The translations under genes were made by a program, and so were the position numbers. From a bacterium D16-51 (lineage in GTDB: Bacteria > Bacillota > Clostridia > Lachnospirales > Lachnospiraceae), in contig RAYE01000051.1 in assembly GCA_003612285.1 (NCBI GenBank), positions 1 through 44,112 on the forward strand: DNA of 44,112 nt. Reading direction: 5' to 3'. The notes under the pieces are model-generated. The model saw nothing but the letters and a program-made list of their open reading frames with translations, was not told the DNA's origin and searched no databases. Shown here piece by piece: positions 22,318-30,782 of this stretch (the stretch's first letter is position 1; each line of letters begins with the position of its first letter).

Positions 22318-24402
22318 TTATATCTCACCTCTCAGCTTATCGCTCACCAGCAACAGTACAAATAATTTCAGAATCCCATCTACCGCATCCTGGCTGTCAA
22401 GGCTTTCTGACGTAATTTCCCCCAGCCCAGGGATTACCCTTCCCGCAATTGCTTCTACGGGAAAGGGGCTGTTTTCCAGCATGGCACTGTCCAGGTCAAC
22501 CGTCTGTGTCTGCAGGTCCTCCCCATAATCACACAAGACATTTAAACCGCTTTTTGCAAGTTCGTCCGTCAGCGGCTCAATATTGACTGCGGCGCTTATA
22601 GTGATGCGGATGCTTAACTTCACTTCATGGTTTTCTTCCATGCAGCTCTTAAGGGTTTTGTCATAATATTGTATAGCCATATCCGCATAATCTTTCTGGG
22701 GATAAATATACTTTACAGCATCCGTCATCCGGCCCTCTATCTGTTCCAGTATCTTTTCTTTTGAATATCCTCTCGAGTTCATGTCTCTTTGTATTTTCCA
22801 ATATCTCCTGAGCGTCTCGTCCACCTCCATGTATATTTTCAAGTCAAGGTTTTTTCTCATCTGCGGCAGGTATAAAGAATGCAGGCCATTGATTACAATA
22901 TACCTGTTGGGTTTTATCCGTCTCTCCTCCGTAAATGTCCCAGTGCCGTGGTCATATTCTACCCGCCTGACTGGCATCCCAAACCTTAAATATAACAAAT
23001 CTGACGCCTGTCTGTATAAATAATTAGCTTTTGGGTTTAAATGCGTGTTTTCCTGCCAGCGGCTGTCCCCACGCTCCCACCTGTGGTCGCCATCGCCCTC
23101 AATAAAAAGGACATTTTTCCCGCCCAGCGCTTCACGGATAATCCCCATAAATGTAGACTTCCCCACCCCGCTGTCACCCGCCACTCCGATCGTGAAAGGA
23201 ACATTCCTGCGTTTATAGAATATGCTGTCCAGCACACCGAGACGGTACATGGAAAATATAATGTAAAATAAAGTCCCCGCCAATAGCGTAAACAATATAT
23301 TGGAAAACAGTTTATTCTCTACTTTTATGAAAGACATGTCCATGCCAAACAGGTATAAGTCCACCACTTTTCTGCTGTGCAGAAATATAAAGTACAATAA
23401 ATACAATGCATTCAGGAAAATGTATATGGCCATGTTCTTATATTTCGCCTTATTAATGTTGGCAAAAAACAATGTGACGTACGGAACAATCCATACATAC
23501 CATCCCGGCATGGGCGGACACACTGCCAGAAGGACGATAAATACGATGCCGCACAGGTTTACAAACAAATCCCTGTTGATGGTATTGATACTGTATGTCA
23601 CCAGGTAAACAATTAATACTGCTGCGATGGGGATATAAACTTCAGCCGAAGCCATTTGAAAAGATACTTTTGTAAGGATTTCCTGTTCCGCATTAAATAA
23701 AACAATTTTTTGGAAACCTTCTGACATAAAAGGCAGAACTCCCAGAAATACCAGCCCCAGGGACACAGATATGACTCTGGCCGCCTTCCATATCCCGTCC
23801 CTTTTATGCAGGTACAAAAAAACCACTGGCAGAACCGCCAGGATATGCAGCTTTGACAATATCGCACAGGCAAGCAGAAGCGTCCCTTTTAAATGCCTGC
23901 GTTTCCCTTTTGAAGACAGGCAGTATACCGCGCCCAAAAGCAGCGCTGTGGGAATCAAGTCAAGCTGCCCATGCATATAGACGGCATAAATCACTATGGG
24001 CGATGAAAAATAGAACACTGCCGCATATTTTCTCCTGTCTGGAAACATTTTTACCAGCCAGTATAACCCTATATAATCAAATAAAAGGCTCGGCAGTTTA
24101 TAAAAGAAATTTAAGAGCCAGGGACTGGCAGGCTCTATGAGGTGCACAATCCCCGCCCCAGCGGATTCTATCAGGAGCATTGCCGCAGGGTAAGGGAATG
24201 CCCTGGTGTTTCCCGCTTCAAAAAAATACTGGTACGGATTACCCCCCCCCACTACAAAATGGGTTAGGAAAGGGATGAACATCTTTTCCTGGTAATCTGA
24301 AGAGCATACGCACATCAAAAAGATCTTCACAAGTGATATGGCCAATATGAACACATGGAACCTATCTATCTGCACTTCCCTGTTTTTTAGCTTCAAAATC
24401 AT
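22318..24402 (-). CDS. Polytopic membrane glycosyltransferase-like protein fused to a uridine-kinase-like domain
   Basis: 694 residues. About 15-390 holds roughly ten membrane helices and looks like a GT-C/GT87-type mannosyltransferase (PYPAAMLLI after the first loop, PPMPGWYVWIVPY in the middle). From about 400 the sequence becomes a soluble P-loop kinase with Walker A GDSGVGKST at 409-417. An acidic FIEGDGDH follows at about 433, then the VINGLHSLYLP strand of the uridine kinase/phosphoribulokinase family. The kinase part ends near 600, and a further soluble segment of about 95 residues follows. The fusion is in one frame, with no sign of a sequencing join. GGAGG lies ten bases before the start. 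A run of nine G sits at codons 51-54. I know of no described protein with this architecture. Confidence 0.85.
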   Translation of the reverse strand: MILKLKNREVQIDRFHVFILAISLVKIFLMCVCSSDYQEKMFIPFLTHFVVGGGNPYQYFFEAGNTRAFPYPAAMLLIESAGAGIVHLIEPASPWLLNFFYKLPSLLFDYIGLYWLVKMFPDRRKYAAVFYFSSPIVIYAVYMHGQLDLIPTALLLGAVYCLSSKGKRRHLKGTLLLACAILSKLHILAVLPVVFLYLHKRDGIWKAARVISVSLGLVFLGVLPFMSEGFQKIVLFNAEQEILTKVSFQMASAEVYIPIAAVLIVYLVTYSINTINRDLFVNLCGIVFIVLLAVCPPMPGWYVWIVPYVTLFFANINKAKYKNMAIYIFLNALYLLYFIFLHSRKVVDLYLFGMDMSFIKVENKLFSNILFTLLAGTLFYIIFSMYRLGVLDSIFYKRRNVPFTIGVAGDSGVGKSTFMGIIREALGGKNVLFIEGDGDHRWERGDSRWQENTHLNPKANYLYRQASDLLYLRFGMPVRRVEYDHGTGTFTEERRIKPNRYIVINGLHSLYLPQMRKNLDLKIYMEVDETLRRYWKIQRDMNSRGYSKEKILEQIEGRMTDAVKYIYPQKDYADMAIQYYDKTLKSCMEENHEVKLSIRITISAAVNIEPLTDELAKSGLNVLCDYGEDLQTQTVDLDSAMLENSPFPVEAIAGRVIPGLGEITSESLDSQDAVDGILKLFVLLLVSDKLRGEI
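24242..24250 (-). repeat. G9 homopolymer tract in coding sequence
   Basis: Nine consecutive G on the coding strand encode part of VVGGG near residue 51 of the membrane-kinase fusion. Slippage by one base would truncate the protein within the first 8 percent. Confidence 0.8.
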
Positions 24403-24408
24403 TGTTAA

Positions 24409-25218
24409 TCAACCTCCAGGCAAAATCTTGCCGCTTCCGACAAATTCCCTCCAGTAGTTAAACGCCGCCATGTATTGCTCATAGTCCTTAGGTGTCCCCC
24501 AGCCTATGTACCTGTCTATTTCAAACACTCCGGCGTCCAGCCCCAGCTCCATAGCATGCCGAATGGCTCCATCCACATAAAACTCGCCGTTGATCCTGTC
24601 ATCCTCGGCAATCATTTTCTCAGCAGCCCTTACAAAATCACGCCCATGCTGAAACCAAAATGCGGCAACGATGGCATGGTCTTCCATCGGCGTGCCTGAA
24701 ATTGCTTTTTTTATGGACAGCCCTGTAATTTTTCCGTTACCGTCAGCCTCCACCCAGCCATAGGCGTCCGGGTTAGCCAGGACTGCTTCATTATGGCGGT
24801 AGGTAAATACCAAAACATCGTACTCATTTTTCAGTTTTTCAAATTTCGCTTCATCTATAACCATGCCGTTATCACAGCCCGCAATCAGCAGTTCCTCACC
24901 ACAGTTTATTTTTTCCTTTGCCAGTAAGCAAGTACACGCCTGCCCCTGCGTTAGTTGTTCCACTGTGATAAATGACGCTTTGGGGTAATATTCCAGAATT
25001 TTGTTTTCCACTCCGCTCTTTTTGTGGAAATCCCTGTCAATGTAAGTGACATTTTCCCCCAGCGCCGCAACGCCTGGCAGATCCCTTGTGGCGCAGACCA
25101 CCATAGGATATCTTTTCCCATCCCTCCTGTCCGTGGTAAAGATTGCCGGTTTATGGGTTGTGTAGCCTGCATCCGTAAAACGCTTCCCTGCCCCCGCCAT
25201 AGGTATAATAATATTCAT
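24409..25218 (-). CDS. Sugar/polyol-phosphate nucleotidyltransferase (NTP_transferase), first of two
   Basis: 269 residues. It opens MNIIIPMAGAGKRFTDAGY and continues THKPAI: the GxGxRF loop and the Lys-Pro that bind the nucleoside triphosphate in this fold. GCDNGMVID at about 113 holds the metal-binding Asp region. It ends with GWGTPKDYEQY, the common C-terminal GTP/D segment of these enzymes. The sugar and base are not determined by the sequence. The start at 25218 has GGAGGG six bases before it, better than the ATG five codons upstream. Paired with a diverged paralogue directly upstream, it may act on a second substrate or in a later step. It precedes the membrane-kinase fusion by six bases. 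Confidence 0.82.
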   Translation of the reverse strand: MNIIIPMAGAGKRFTDAGYTTHKPAIFTTDRRDGKRYPMVVCATRDLPGVAALGENVTYIDRDFHKKSGVENKILEYYPKASFITVEQLTQGQACTCLLAKEKINCGEELLIAGCDNGMVIDEAKFEKLKNEYDVLVFTYRHNEAVLANPDAYGWVEADGNGKITGLSIKKAISGTPMEDHAIVAAFWFQHGRDFVRAAEKMIAEDDRINGEFYVDGAIRHAMELGLDAGVFEIDRYIGWGTPKDYEQYMAAFNYWREFVGSGKILPGG

Positions 25219-25269
25219 TGCTTTTCCCTCCATCCGAGGGCTGCCGGCTTTGCCGAAGCCCCTTAAATT

Positions 25270-26052
25270 TTATACAGCATCCCAGTTTCTGACGCAGTCT
25301 GTATAAAATAAGTATTCTTCCATATCCTCGGGCGTCCCCCACTGGCAGAATTTTTCCACATTAACTGGAACCCATACTTTCCGTCCATCCCTGACCATAT
25401 AGTTATAGGGCAGGCTTGCGTAATACTCCCCATTTAACGTCGGCCCATTCTCCACAAGCTTCTGGCAGTATTCTTTCATAATGGCTCCTGTCCGGAAATA
25501 ATACACTCCTGGGGAGTGTTTTGCTTTCGTCTTATCCTGTTCAAAGGAATATTTTTCACGGATCTCAACCAGATTGCCGTCAGCGTCTGTAAGGCAGGAA
25601 GCGTAAACATTTTTTGCAGCCATCAGATGGGGATGGTAGCCCGTATAGCAGGGAATGCATCCGTCACATCCACGCTTTTCAACGTCTGCCTTAAACTTTT
25701 CCCAGTCCCACGCCATATAAAAATCACAGTAATTTATGATGCAGGGGGCGTTGTCATCAATCCCTTCCGAAGCCCGCAGCACATCATACACAGGGCCTTT
25801 TTTCACCCATCCATCCACTGCATAGATTTCCCCTTTCGGTGCAATCCTTTTTAACTTCTTTTCCATTTCAGAATCCCTGTCCAGGTGTTCCTTCCTGCAT
25901 ATAAAAAGAAAGTCCTTTTCCCCAGGGTACATCCCTTTTACAATCCATTCAATGATTGGCATCCCCTGCACAGTGATAAATGGTTTCAGCTCCTTGTATC
26001 CTACAGCCACAAACCTTGACCCATACCCCGTCATTGGTATAATAACCTTCAT
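25270..26052 (-). CDS. Sugar/polyol-phosphate nucleotidyltransferase (NTP_transferase), second
   Basis: 260 residues. The start MKVIIPMTGYGSRFVAVGY and ELKPFI give the nucleotide loop and catalytic Lys; CIINYCDFYMAWDW at about 107-120 holds the metal-binding Asp; and WGTPEDMEEYL closes the domain. It is a paralogue of the next gene, perhaps a third identical by eye. The start at 26052 follows GGGGGA closely, and 16 upstream codons are excluded because they lack domain sequence. The upstream gap of 128 bases to the aldolase gene carries two hairpins. Confidence 0.82.
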   Translation of the reverse strand: MKVIIPMTGYGSRFVAVGYKELKPFITVQGMPIIEWIVKGMYPGEKDFLFICRKEHLDRDSEMEKKLKRIAPKGEIYAVDGWVKKGPVYDVLRASEGIDDNAPCIINYCDFYMAWDWEKFKADVEKRGCDGCIPCYTGYHPHLMAAKNVYASCLTDADGNLVEIREKYSFEQDKTKAKHSPGVYYFRTGAIMKEYCQKLVENGPTLNGEYYASLPYNYMVRDGRKVWVPVNVEKFCQWGTPEDMEEYLFYTDCVRNWDAV

Positions 26053-26125
26053 GTTTTCCCCCGTTTCTGCGCTGTTTGCACTTTTATATGCCATAGGCAA
26101 TTGCGCTGTAATGTAGTGGTTGCCG

Positions 26126-26181
26126 ACAAGAATTGCAAAGCAATTCTTGTTAGGGCACCGCCGGCGCTGGTGCCCTTTTTT
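26126..26181. other. Tandem hairpins inside the operon, terminator-like on the plus strand
   Basis: Hairpin 1 (26126-26150) has perfect 11-base arms ACAAGAATTGC and GCAATTCTTGT. Hairpin 2 (26153-26175) has GGGCACC/GGTGCCC arms and is followed by six T on the plus strand, opposite to the operon. On the minus strand these structures come directly after the aldolase stop. They could stabilise or process the mRNA, or stop antisense transcription. Confidence 0.6.
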
Positions 26182-27217
26182 ACTTTATATTCCTGCGGTA
26201 TTTTTCAGCGTCCCATCCTAACAGGAAATCCTGTTCCCCATCAGACAGAAAATCTATGTTTTTCCCTGAATTTCCAAGCGCCACCTGAGCGCTGAAGGCC
26301 AAAATGCTTTCCGTTTCCTTTGCCTTTTTTACGGTTGGCGCAACAATGTAAAAGCTGTCCCGGCATTTGATCACGATGGGTTTTCCATATGCCGCACAGT
26401 ATGTTTTTATATCCCTGCCCCTCTGTTCATCCGACAATTCCAAAATTTTCTTCCCACAATACACAATACAGTCCGGGCACATTTCATGGCGCCACATACC
26501 ACCCAGTTTTTGATATGCTTCATAAACATGCCTGTTTTGGGAAAGGTACACTACATCACCTTCACCATATATCTCTGCCAGCAGGTTACAAATTTGTGTG
26601 GCGGCCTGATACGGGGAATATTCCATGCCCAGATATTTTGCCAGAGTTTCCACCACTTCTTCATTCCGGCTTATGGCTTCCTCTGCCGTCTCCCCACTGA
26701 CCACCAGCCCATGGTTTTTCAGGAAAATCACTCCAGACGTTTTCCTTCCCTTTTCCAGCCAGGCCTGAAAATATTCTTTTGCAAGGCTAATACCAGGAGT
26801 TGCATAAGGAACAAACATCGCATCAGGAAATAACTTTTTTAGCTCATCCATCCCTGTGCTTCTTACCGCCAGAATGTTTACGAACACTGGGTGGGTATGC
26901 AGGGTAACCCTGCCCGTAACCGCATGCAGGAAGGTTTCAATTGAGGGGCGGCCGCCTTCTATCAAAGCCATGTCAAGAAGCTCCTTTTCCTGTTCCCTGC
27001 CAATTTCCCCTAGCGGCGTATTTATAAAAAATTCAACAATTTTTTTGGGGTTCACCAGCGCACAGCCCGACTCCATGCTTACATCGGCAAGCTGGCAGCC
27101 GGACGCCTTTATGTACATCCTTTCATCTGATATTTTCACGGAAGTGTTCCCGCCGCCTGCCTGCACCAAATCCTCGCGCATACCGGCATATTTTGATATC
27201 GCCTTTAATTCATCCAT
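26180..27217 (-). CDS. Class II aldolase/adducin-family protein
   Basis: 345 residues. The N-terminal half is a class II aldolase domain: QAGGGNTSVKI near the start (phosphate-binding GGNxS), SIETFLHAVTGRVTLHTHP with the zinc-type HTHP at about 107-110, and FLKNHGLVVSG (His at about 165). The C-terminal 130 residues are an added alpha/beta segment with CPDCIVYCGKK. Family enzymes cleave or form carbon-carbon bonds of phosphorylated sugars (fuculose, rhamnulose, ribulose phosphates). Here, beside two nucleotidyltransferases and a kinase domain, it more likely makes or trims a sugar precursor than degrades one. The start at 27217 follows AGAGG by nine bases. Confidence 0.85.
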   Translation of the reverse strand: MDELKAISKYAGMREDLVQAGGGNTSVKISDERMYIKASGCQLADVSMESGCALVNPKKIVEFFINTPLGEIGREQEKELLDMALIEGGRPSIETFLHAVTGRVTLHTHPVFVNILAVRSTGMDELKKLFPDAMFVPYATPGISLAKEYFQAWLEKGRKTSGVIFLKNHGLVVSGETAEEAISRNEEVVETLAKYLGMEYSPYQAATQICNLLAEIYGEGDVVYLSQNRHVYEAYQKLGGMWRHEMCPDCIVYCGKKILELSDEQRGRDIKTYCAAYGKPIVIKCRDSFYIVAPTVKKAKETESILAFSAQVALGNSGKNIDFLSDGEQDFLLGWDAEKYRRNIK

Positions 27218-27250
27218 TATTTTTAACCTCTGCATTATTCTAATTCGTTT

Positions 27251-28981
27251 TCATTTGATTTCTTTTCTGAATTTCTTATCCTCAACATGATACACCATGT
27301 CGCATCCCTCTATTGTTGTAAGCCTGTGTGCAATGATAACCATTGTTTTCTTTCCATGCAATGAATTTATAGCCTGCATAATCGCTTCTTCCGTCTCATT
27401 GTCAAGCGCTGAAGTTGCCTCGTCCAGTATCAACACATCTGGATTCGTAAAAAGCGCCCTTGCAATCCCAATCCGCTGCCTCTGCCCCCCTGACAGCCGC
27501 ACACCACGCTCACCGATTGCTGTATCAATCCCTTTTGGGAGGCTTCTTACAAAATCTGCCATCTGCGCCTCTTCAAGGGCAGCCCAGACTTTTTCATCTG
27601 CATGTCCGTCATCTGAATGCCCAAACATGACATTTGCGCGGACCGTACCATCTAACATAAAAATCATTTGTGGAATATACCCAATATGGGCAAGCCAGCC
27701 TGGCATATCCGATAACACATCCACGCCATCTACCAGAATCTGCCCCGCCTGGGGCCTTAAAAGCCCAAGCAGGATATCGACAGCCGTCGTTTTTCCCGAC
27801 CCGGAAGCCCCGACAATCCCAATGGAACTTCCTGCCGGAATCAAAAGCTCTGCCTTGTCAAAAATTTTCTTTTCCCCGCCCGGATAGGCGTAATCAATAC
27901 CTTTCAAAAGGATTTCCTTTGTAAACGGCAGTTTTCCTGCCACTTTATTATCCGCAGAAAAATCTTCCTCCAGCACCTCCAGGTTTTCCAGCATATTGTC
28001 AAGGGCCGGCTCATAAAAAGTTACCTGTGTCACGCTTGCCACCATCCTGTTTGCCGATGGCAGAAGCTTAACCGCAGCCATTACAAATGCAGACAGGGAT
28101 GGCAGCAGCGAATCCATCGCATGTCCTGTGGCAACCATAATCCCAAGCACTACCATCATAGAACACACAGAAACAAGCTCAATCAGGTTTCTCGGGACAT
28201 TCTGCAGGGTACTGTTCCAACGTGCCGCATTAACCATCTTCTGCCCATATTTCACAAAATTATCCAGAAAGAAATTCTCTGTCTGTGTAACCTTCACTTC
28301 CTTAATCCCAGAAATAGACTGCAAAAGCCATTTATTTGTTTCCGCATAAGTTTTCTGGTATGTTTCCCCTTCCCTGCGCAAAAGGGGCCGGATACATCTG
28401 GATATGACAGCCATTAAAATCAGCAGCGACAAGGCAACAAAAATAGTCATAAATGGATTTATAATGAAAATCGTAAGAATAACCGCAGCCGATACAACTA
28501 CCTCTGTCGCAAACCCCAGAATTACCGTAAGCATATCAAATGCATTGCCTGCATCTTCCTGTACAATCCTAACAATTTCTCCAGATTTTGCAGAAAGAAA
28601 ATATTCGTATGGACGGCGCAGATATGCCTCAAGAAGCCTTGACTGTGTCATAAAACGGTTGTTAAACACAAACCTGTACTGTATGGAATATTCAAAGGTC
28701 AAATATACTGCCTTAACAATAAATATAACTACAAGCGCTACAATACACCAAATCACAAATCCCATATGGTCCGTGATTCCAAATACCCTGCAAATCCATG
28801 CACAAATCTCGTTTTCTGTTATAATTTTCTCATTCATCACAGCCGATACAAGTGGCAGCATCATAGACACCCCTAATACCTCAAACCCCGCACCAATAAG
28901 CATCATAAAAAACAGGATAATTACCCTATTTTTCTGATGCCTGTTTAATAAAAGATAAAATTTCTTAAATACCCGAACCAT
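27251..28981 (-). CDS. ABC exporter of the PglK/WlaB flippase type
   Basis: 576 residues, half-transporter. Six membrane helices lie within 1-330 (NRVIILFFMMLIGAGFEV and MMLPLVSAVMN at the start are like PglK). The ATPase has Walker A GASGSGKTT at 391-399, signature LSGGQ at 496-500, Walker B VLILDEATSALD at 516-527 and an H-switch in IIAHRLTTI. PglK flips lipid-linked oligosaccharides; since no Wzx-type flippase is visible in the cluster, this protein is the likely one. AAGGAG lies just before the ATG. The gene is followed by the aldolase after 33 bases. Confidence 0.85.
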   Translation of the reverse strand: MVRVFKKFYLLLNRHQKNRVIILFFMMLIGAGFEVLGVSMMLPLVSAVMNEKIITENEICAWICRVFGITDHMGFVIWCIVALVVIFIVKAVYLTFEYSIQYRFVFNNRFMTQSRLLEAYLRRPYEYFLSAKSGEIVRIVQEDAGNAFDMLTVILGFATEVVVSAAVILTIFIINPFMTIFVALSLLILMAVISRCIRPLLRREGETYQKTYAETNKWLLQSISGIKEVKVTQTENFFLDNFVKYGQKMVNAARWNSTLQNVPRNLIELVSVCSMMVVLGIMVATGHAMDSLLPSLSAFVMAAVKLLPSANRMVASVTQVTFYEPALDNMLENLEVLEEDFSADNKVAGKLPFTKEILLKGIDYAYPGGEKKIFDKAELLIPAGSSIGIVGASGSGKTTAVDILLGLLRPQAGQILVDGVDVLSDMPGWLAHIGYIPQMIFMLDGTVRANVMFGHSDDGHADEKVWAALEEAQMADFVRSLPKGIDTAIGERGVRLSGGQRQRIGIARALFTNPDVLILDEATSALDNETEEAIMQAINSLHGKKTMVIIAHRLTTIEGCDMVYHVEDKKFRKEIK

Positions 28982-29021
28982 ATTACTCCTTTATGCGCAG
29001 ACAACCTGCTGCCCCAATTGC

Positions 29022-29798
29022 CTAAAGAGGCCTATGCCCCCCCCCAAACAAATGTTTTATCTTTTTTAAGGCATAGTACATCCTTCTGCTGCGGAAATAA
29101 ATAAAATCCCTGTTAATCAACTTATCTGCCTGTGCTTTTCTATTGCTATAGAGAAGTTCCGGATGGGCAATATCTGTAATTGCTTTATAAGCCTCTTTTT
29201 TAAAATGGCACTCTCTAATATCAACCCCTTTTTCGATAAACAGAACCATATTCTGCCTATACCACACTTCTATGTTTTTATCATTCCAGAAATATGGCCT
29301 AATAATATCATACATTATATAACCCCTTTTCCTGAATTTTTTTGCCCAATAACTTAACAGCCTCTCATTAACATGGTTTGTCCCCCCTTGCCCAGTAAGA
29401 GCAGCAGAAAACAAAATAATATCTGAATGCCGGCAAAGATTACCAACAAAGATTTCTGCATATTTAGGTTCTAAATGCTCTGCAACTTCAAGTGATATAC
29501 ATAAATCGTACTTTTTATTCAGATTAATCTCTTTTGACAAATCAGCCTTTTTATAATTCCCCACAGGCAGCTGAAGCTGTGATTCCTCTGGATTCCCAGA
29601 GTCCAGCCCAAGAATATTTATTGATGGGTTTATTTTTTGAAACTGTGACAGCCAGCCTCCAATTCCACACCCAAAATCCACTACACTTGTAATGTGGATA
29701 GGCGAAAGCATATCCATCACATACGGAATGATGCGCTCTGCACTTGATATAGATCCCTTCATATTCTCTGAATAAAACACTTTATTATACTCATTCAT
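29022..29798 (-). CDS. SAM-dependent methyltransferase (class I)
   Basis: 258 residues. Motif I VVDFGCGIGGW is at 39-49, an acidic LGLDSG follows at about 65-70, and LCISLEVAEHL at about 99 is the post-motif typical of O- or N-methyltransferases. The 100-residue C-terminus has no known fold to my eye. It probably methylates a sugar or a glycan end. The coding sequence carries a G9 tract (29037-29045) at its very end, four codons from the stop. GAGGAG lies before the ATG. Confidence 0.85.
   Translation of the reverse strand: MNEYNKVFYSENMKGSISSAERIIPYVMDMLSPIHITSVVDFGCGIGGWLSQFQKINPSINILGLDSGNPEESQLQLPVGNYKKADLSKEINLNKKYDLCISLEVAEHLEPKYAEIFVGNLCRHSDIILFSAALTGQGGTNHVNERLLSYWAKKFRKRGYIMYDIIRPYFWNDKNIEVWYRQNMVLFIEKGVDIRECHFKKEAYKAITDIAHPELLYSNRKAQADKLINRDFIYFRSRRMYYALKKIKHLFGGGHRPL
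29037..29045 (-). repeat. Second G9 tract, at the 3' end of the methyltransferase
   Basis: Nine G encode GGG three residues before the C-terminal HRPL. A slip would change only the last few residues. Confidence 0.8.
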
Positions 29799-29839
29799 TT
29801 TTTCTCCTCACAATTCCCATTCTCCGCTTTCCGGAAAAT

Positions 29840-30688
29840 TCATCTCTTTCTTATCGCAACGCTTAATGTATCCCCAATTGGCAAATACCCAATCTTAAAT
29901 TCACCACAGTATTTTTTGACCGCATCCTTCACACCATGAAATGCCTCTGAGAAATAATCGTGTACCAAAATTATCCCACCATCCACCATGCGGGGATAAA
30001 AGTATTCCAGGCCTGCCAGTGTCGGCGCATACAAATCTGCATCCAGATTGACAAAACAAAACATTTCTTCCAAGGAAACTGCGCTGCCTGGGAAAATACC
30101 TTTACGGATTTCACACATTTCAGGGTATATCATTTTATCCAATACTATCCGTTCTGTTGTATTTGAAAAATACCCTTCCCGGTTTTGTTCTGCATAACCC
30201 ATTTCTACTTCTATTTCACAATCTTTTGTGCCAAATCCTTCAAAAGTATCAAACAGATAACATTTTCTGTCTGGAAATACTTTATTAATTTCCCTCGCAA
30301 ATTCCCCTCTGTAAACACCAAGTTCCGCTACGGCTCCATTGCTGATTCCATCCTCATCCAACAACTTCCGGATGCTTTTTAAACATTCAATCCTTGCATA
30401 GGTAGGAATTTCAACATACCTTCCAACTATTTTTTCTGCTGGGATACCCCCTCCCAATTTTTTTAGCAATGCAAGAACCTGCTTATAATACGTCAATACC
30501 CCAATATAAATATAATCAAACTGCATAGCTACTATTTCCTGCGGTTTCTTCACAGATATCCCATAAACAGAAGTACCCCATTTACTACTGTCCTCATCCA
30601 CAAATGCAATTACATCCATCTCATCCTTTATATCCTTATAAATCCGTTTCCCTGTGTCAGTGGCTCCAAAAATAATTACCTTATCCAT
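29840..30688 (-). CDS. TylF/MycF-family O-methyltransferase with an N-terminal nucleotide-binding-like domain
   Basis: 282 residues. Residues 1-75 look like a Rossmann-type sensor domain (VIIFGATDTGKRIY, IAFVDEDSSKWG) of the kind found at the N-terminus of PglD-like and polysaccharide enzymes. From about 105 the TylF family pattern is clear: AVAELGVYRGEFAREIN, CYLFDTFEGFG, VNLDADLYAPT and MVDGGIILVHDYF. TylF/MycF methylate hydroxyl groups of sugars using a metal. Here it would modify a sugar of the capsule-type glycan. AAAAGGAG precedes the ATG. Confidence 0.87.
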   Translation of the reverse strand: MDKVIIFGATDTGKRIYKDIKDEMDVIAFVDEDSSKWGTSVYGISVKKPQEIVAMQFDYIYIGVLTYYKQVLALLKKLGGGIPAEKIVGRYVEIPTYARIECLKSIRKLLDEDGISNGAVAELGVYRGEFAREINKVFPDRKCYLFDTFEGFGTKDCEIEVEMGYAEQNREGYFSNTTERIVLDKMIYPEMCEIRKGIFPGSAVSLEEMFCFVNLDADLYAPTLAGLEYFYPRMVDGGIILVHDYFSEAFHGVKDAVKKYCGEFKIGYLPIGDTLSVAIRKR

Positions 30689-30782
30689 CTTTATGCTCCT
30701 TTTTTCTCAAGCTTCCCAGAAACAACCTGATAAATATCTGCTTTTTTATCTAAGCATATTTCATCACATCCTTCTGCCAGCC

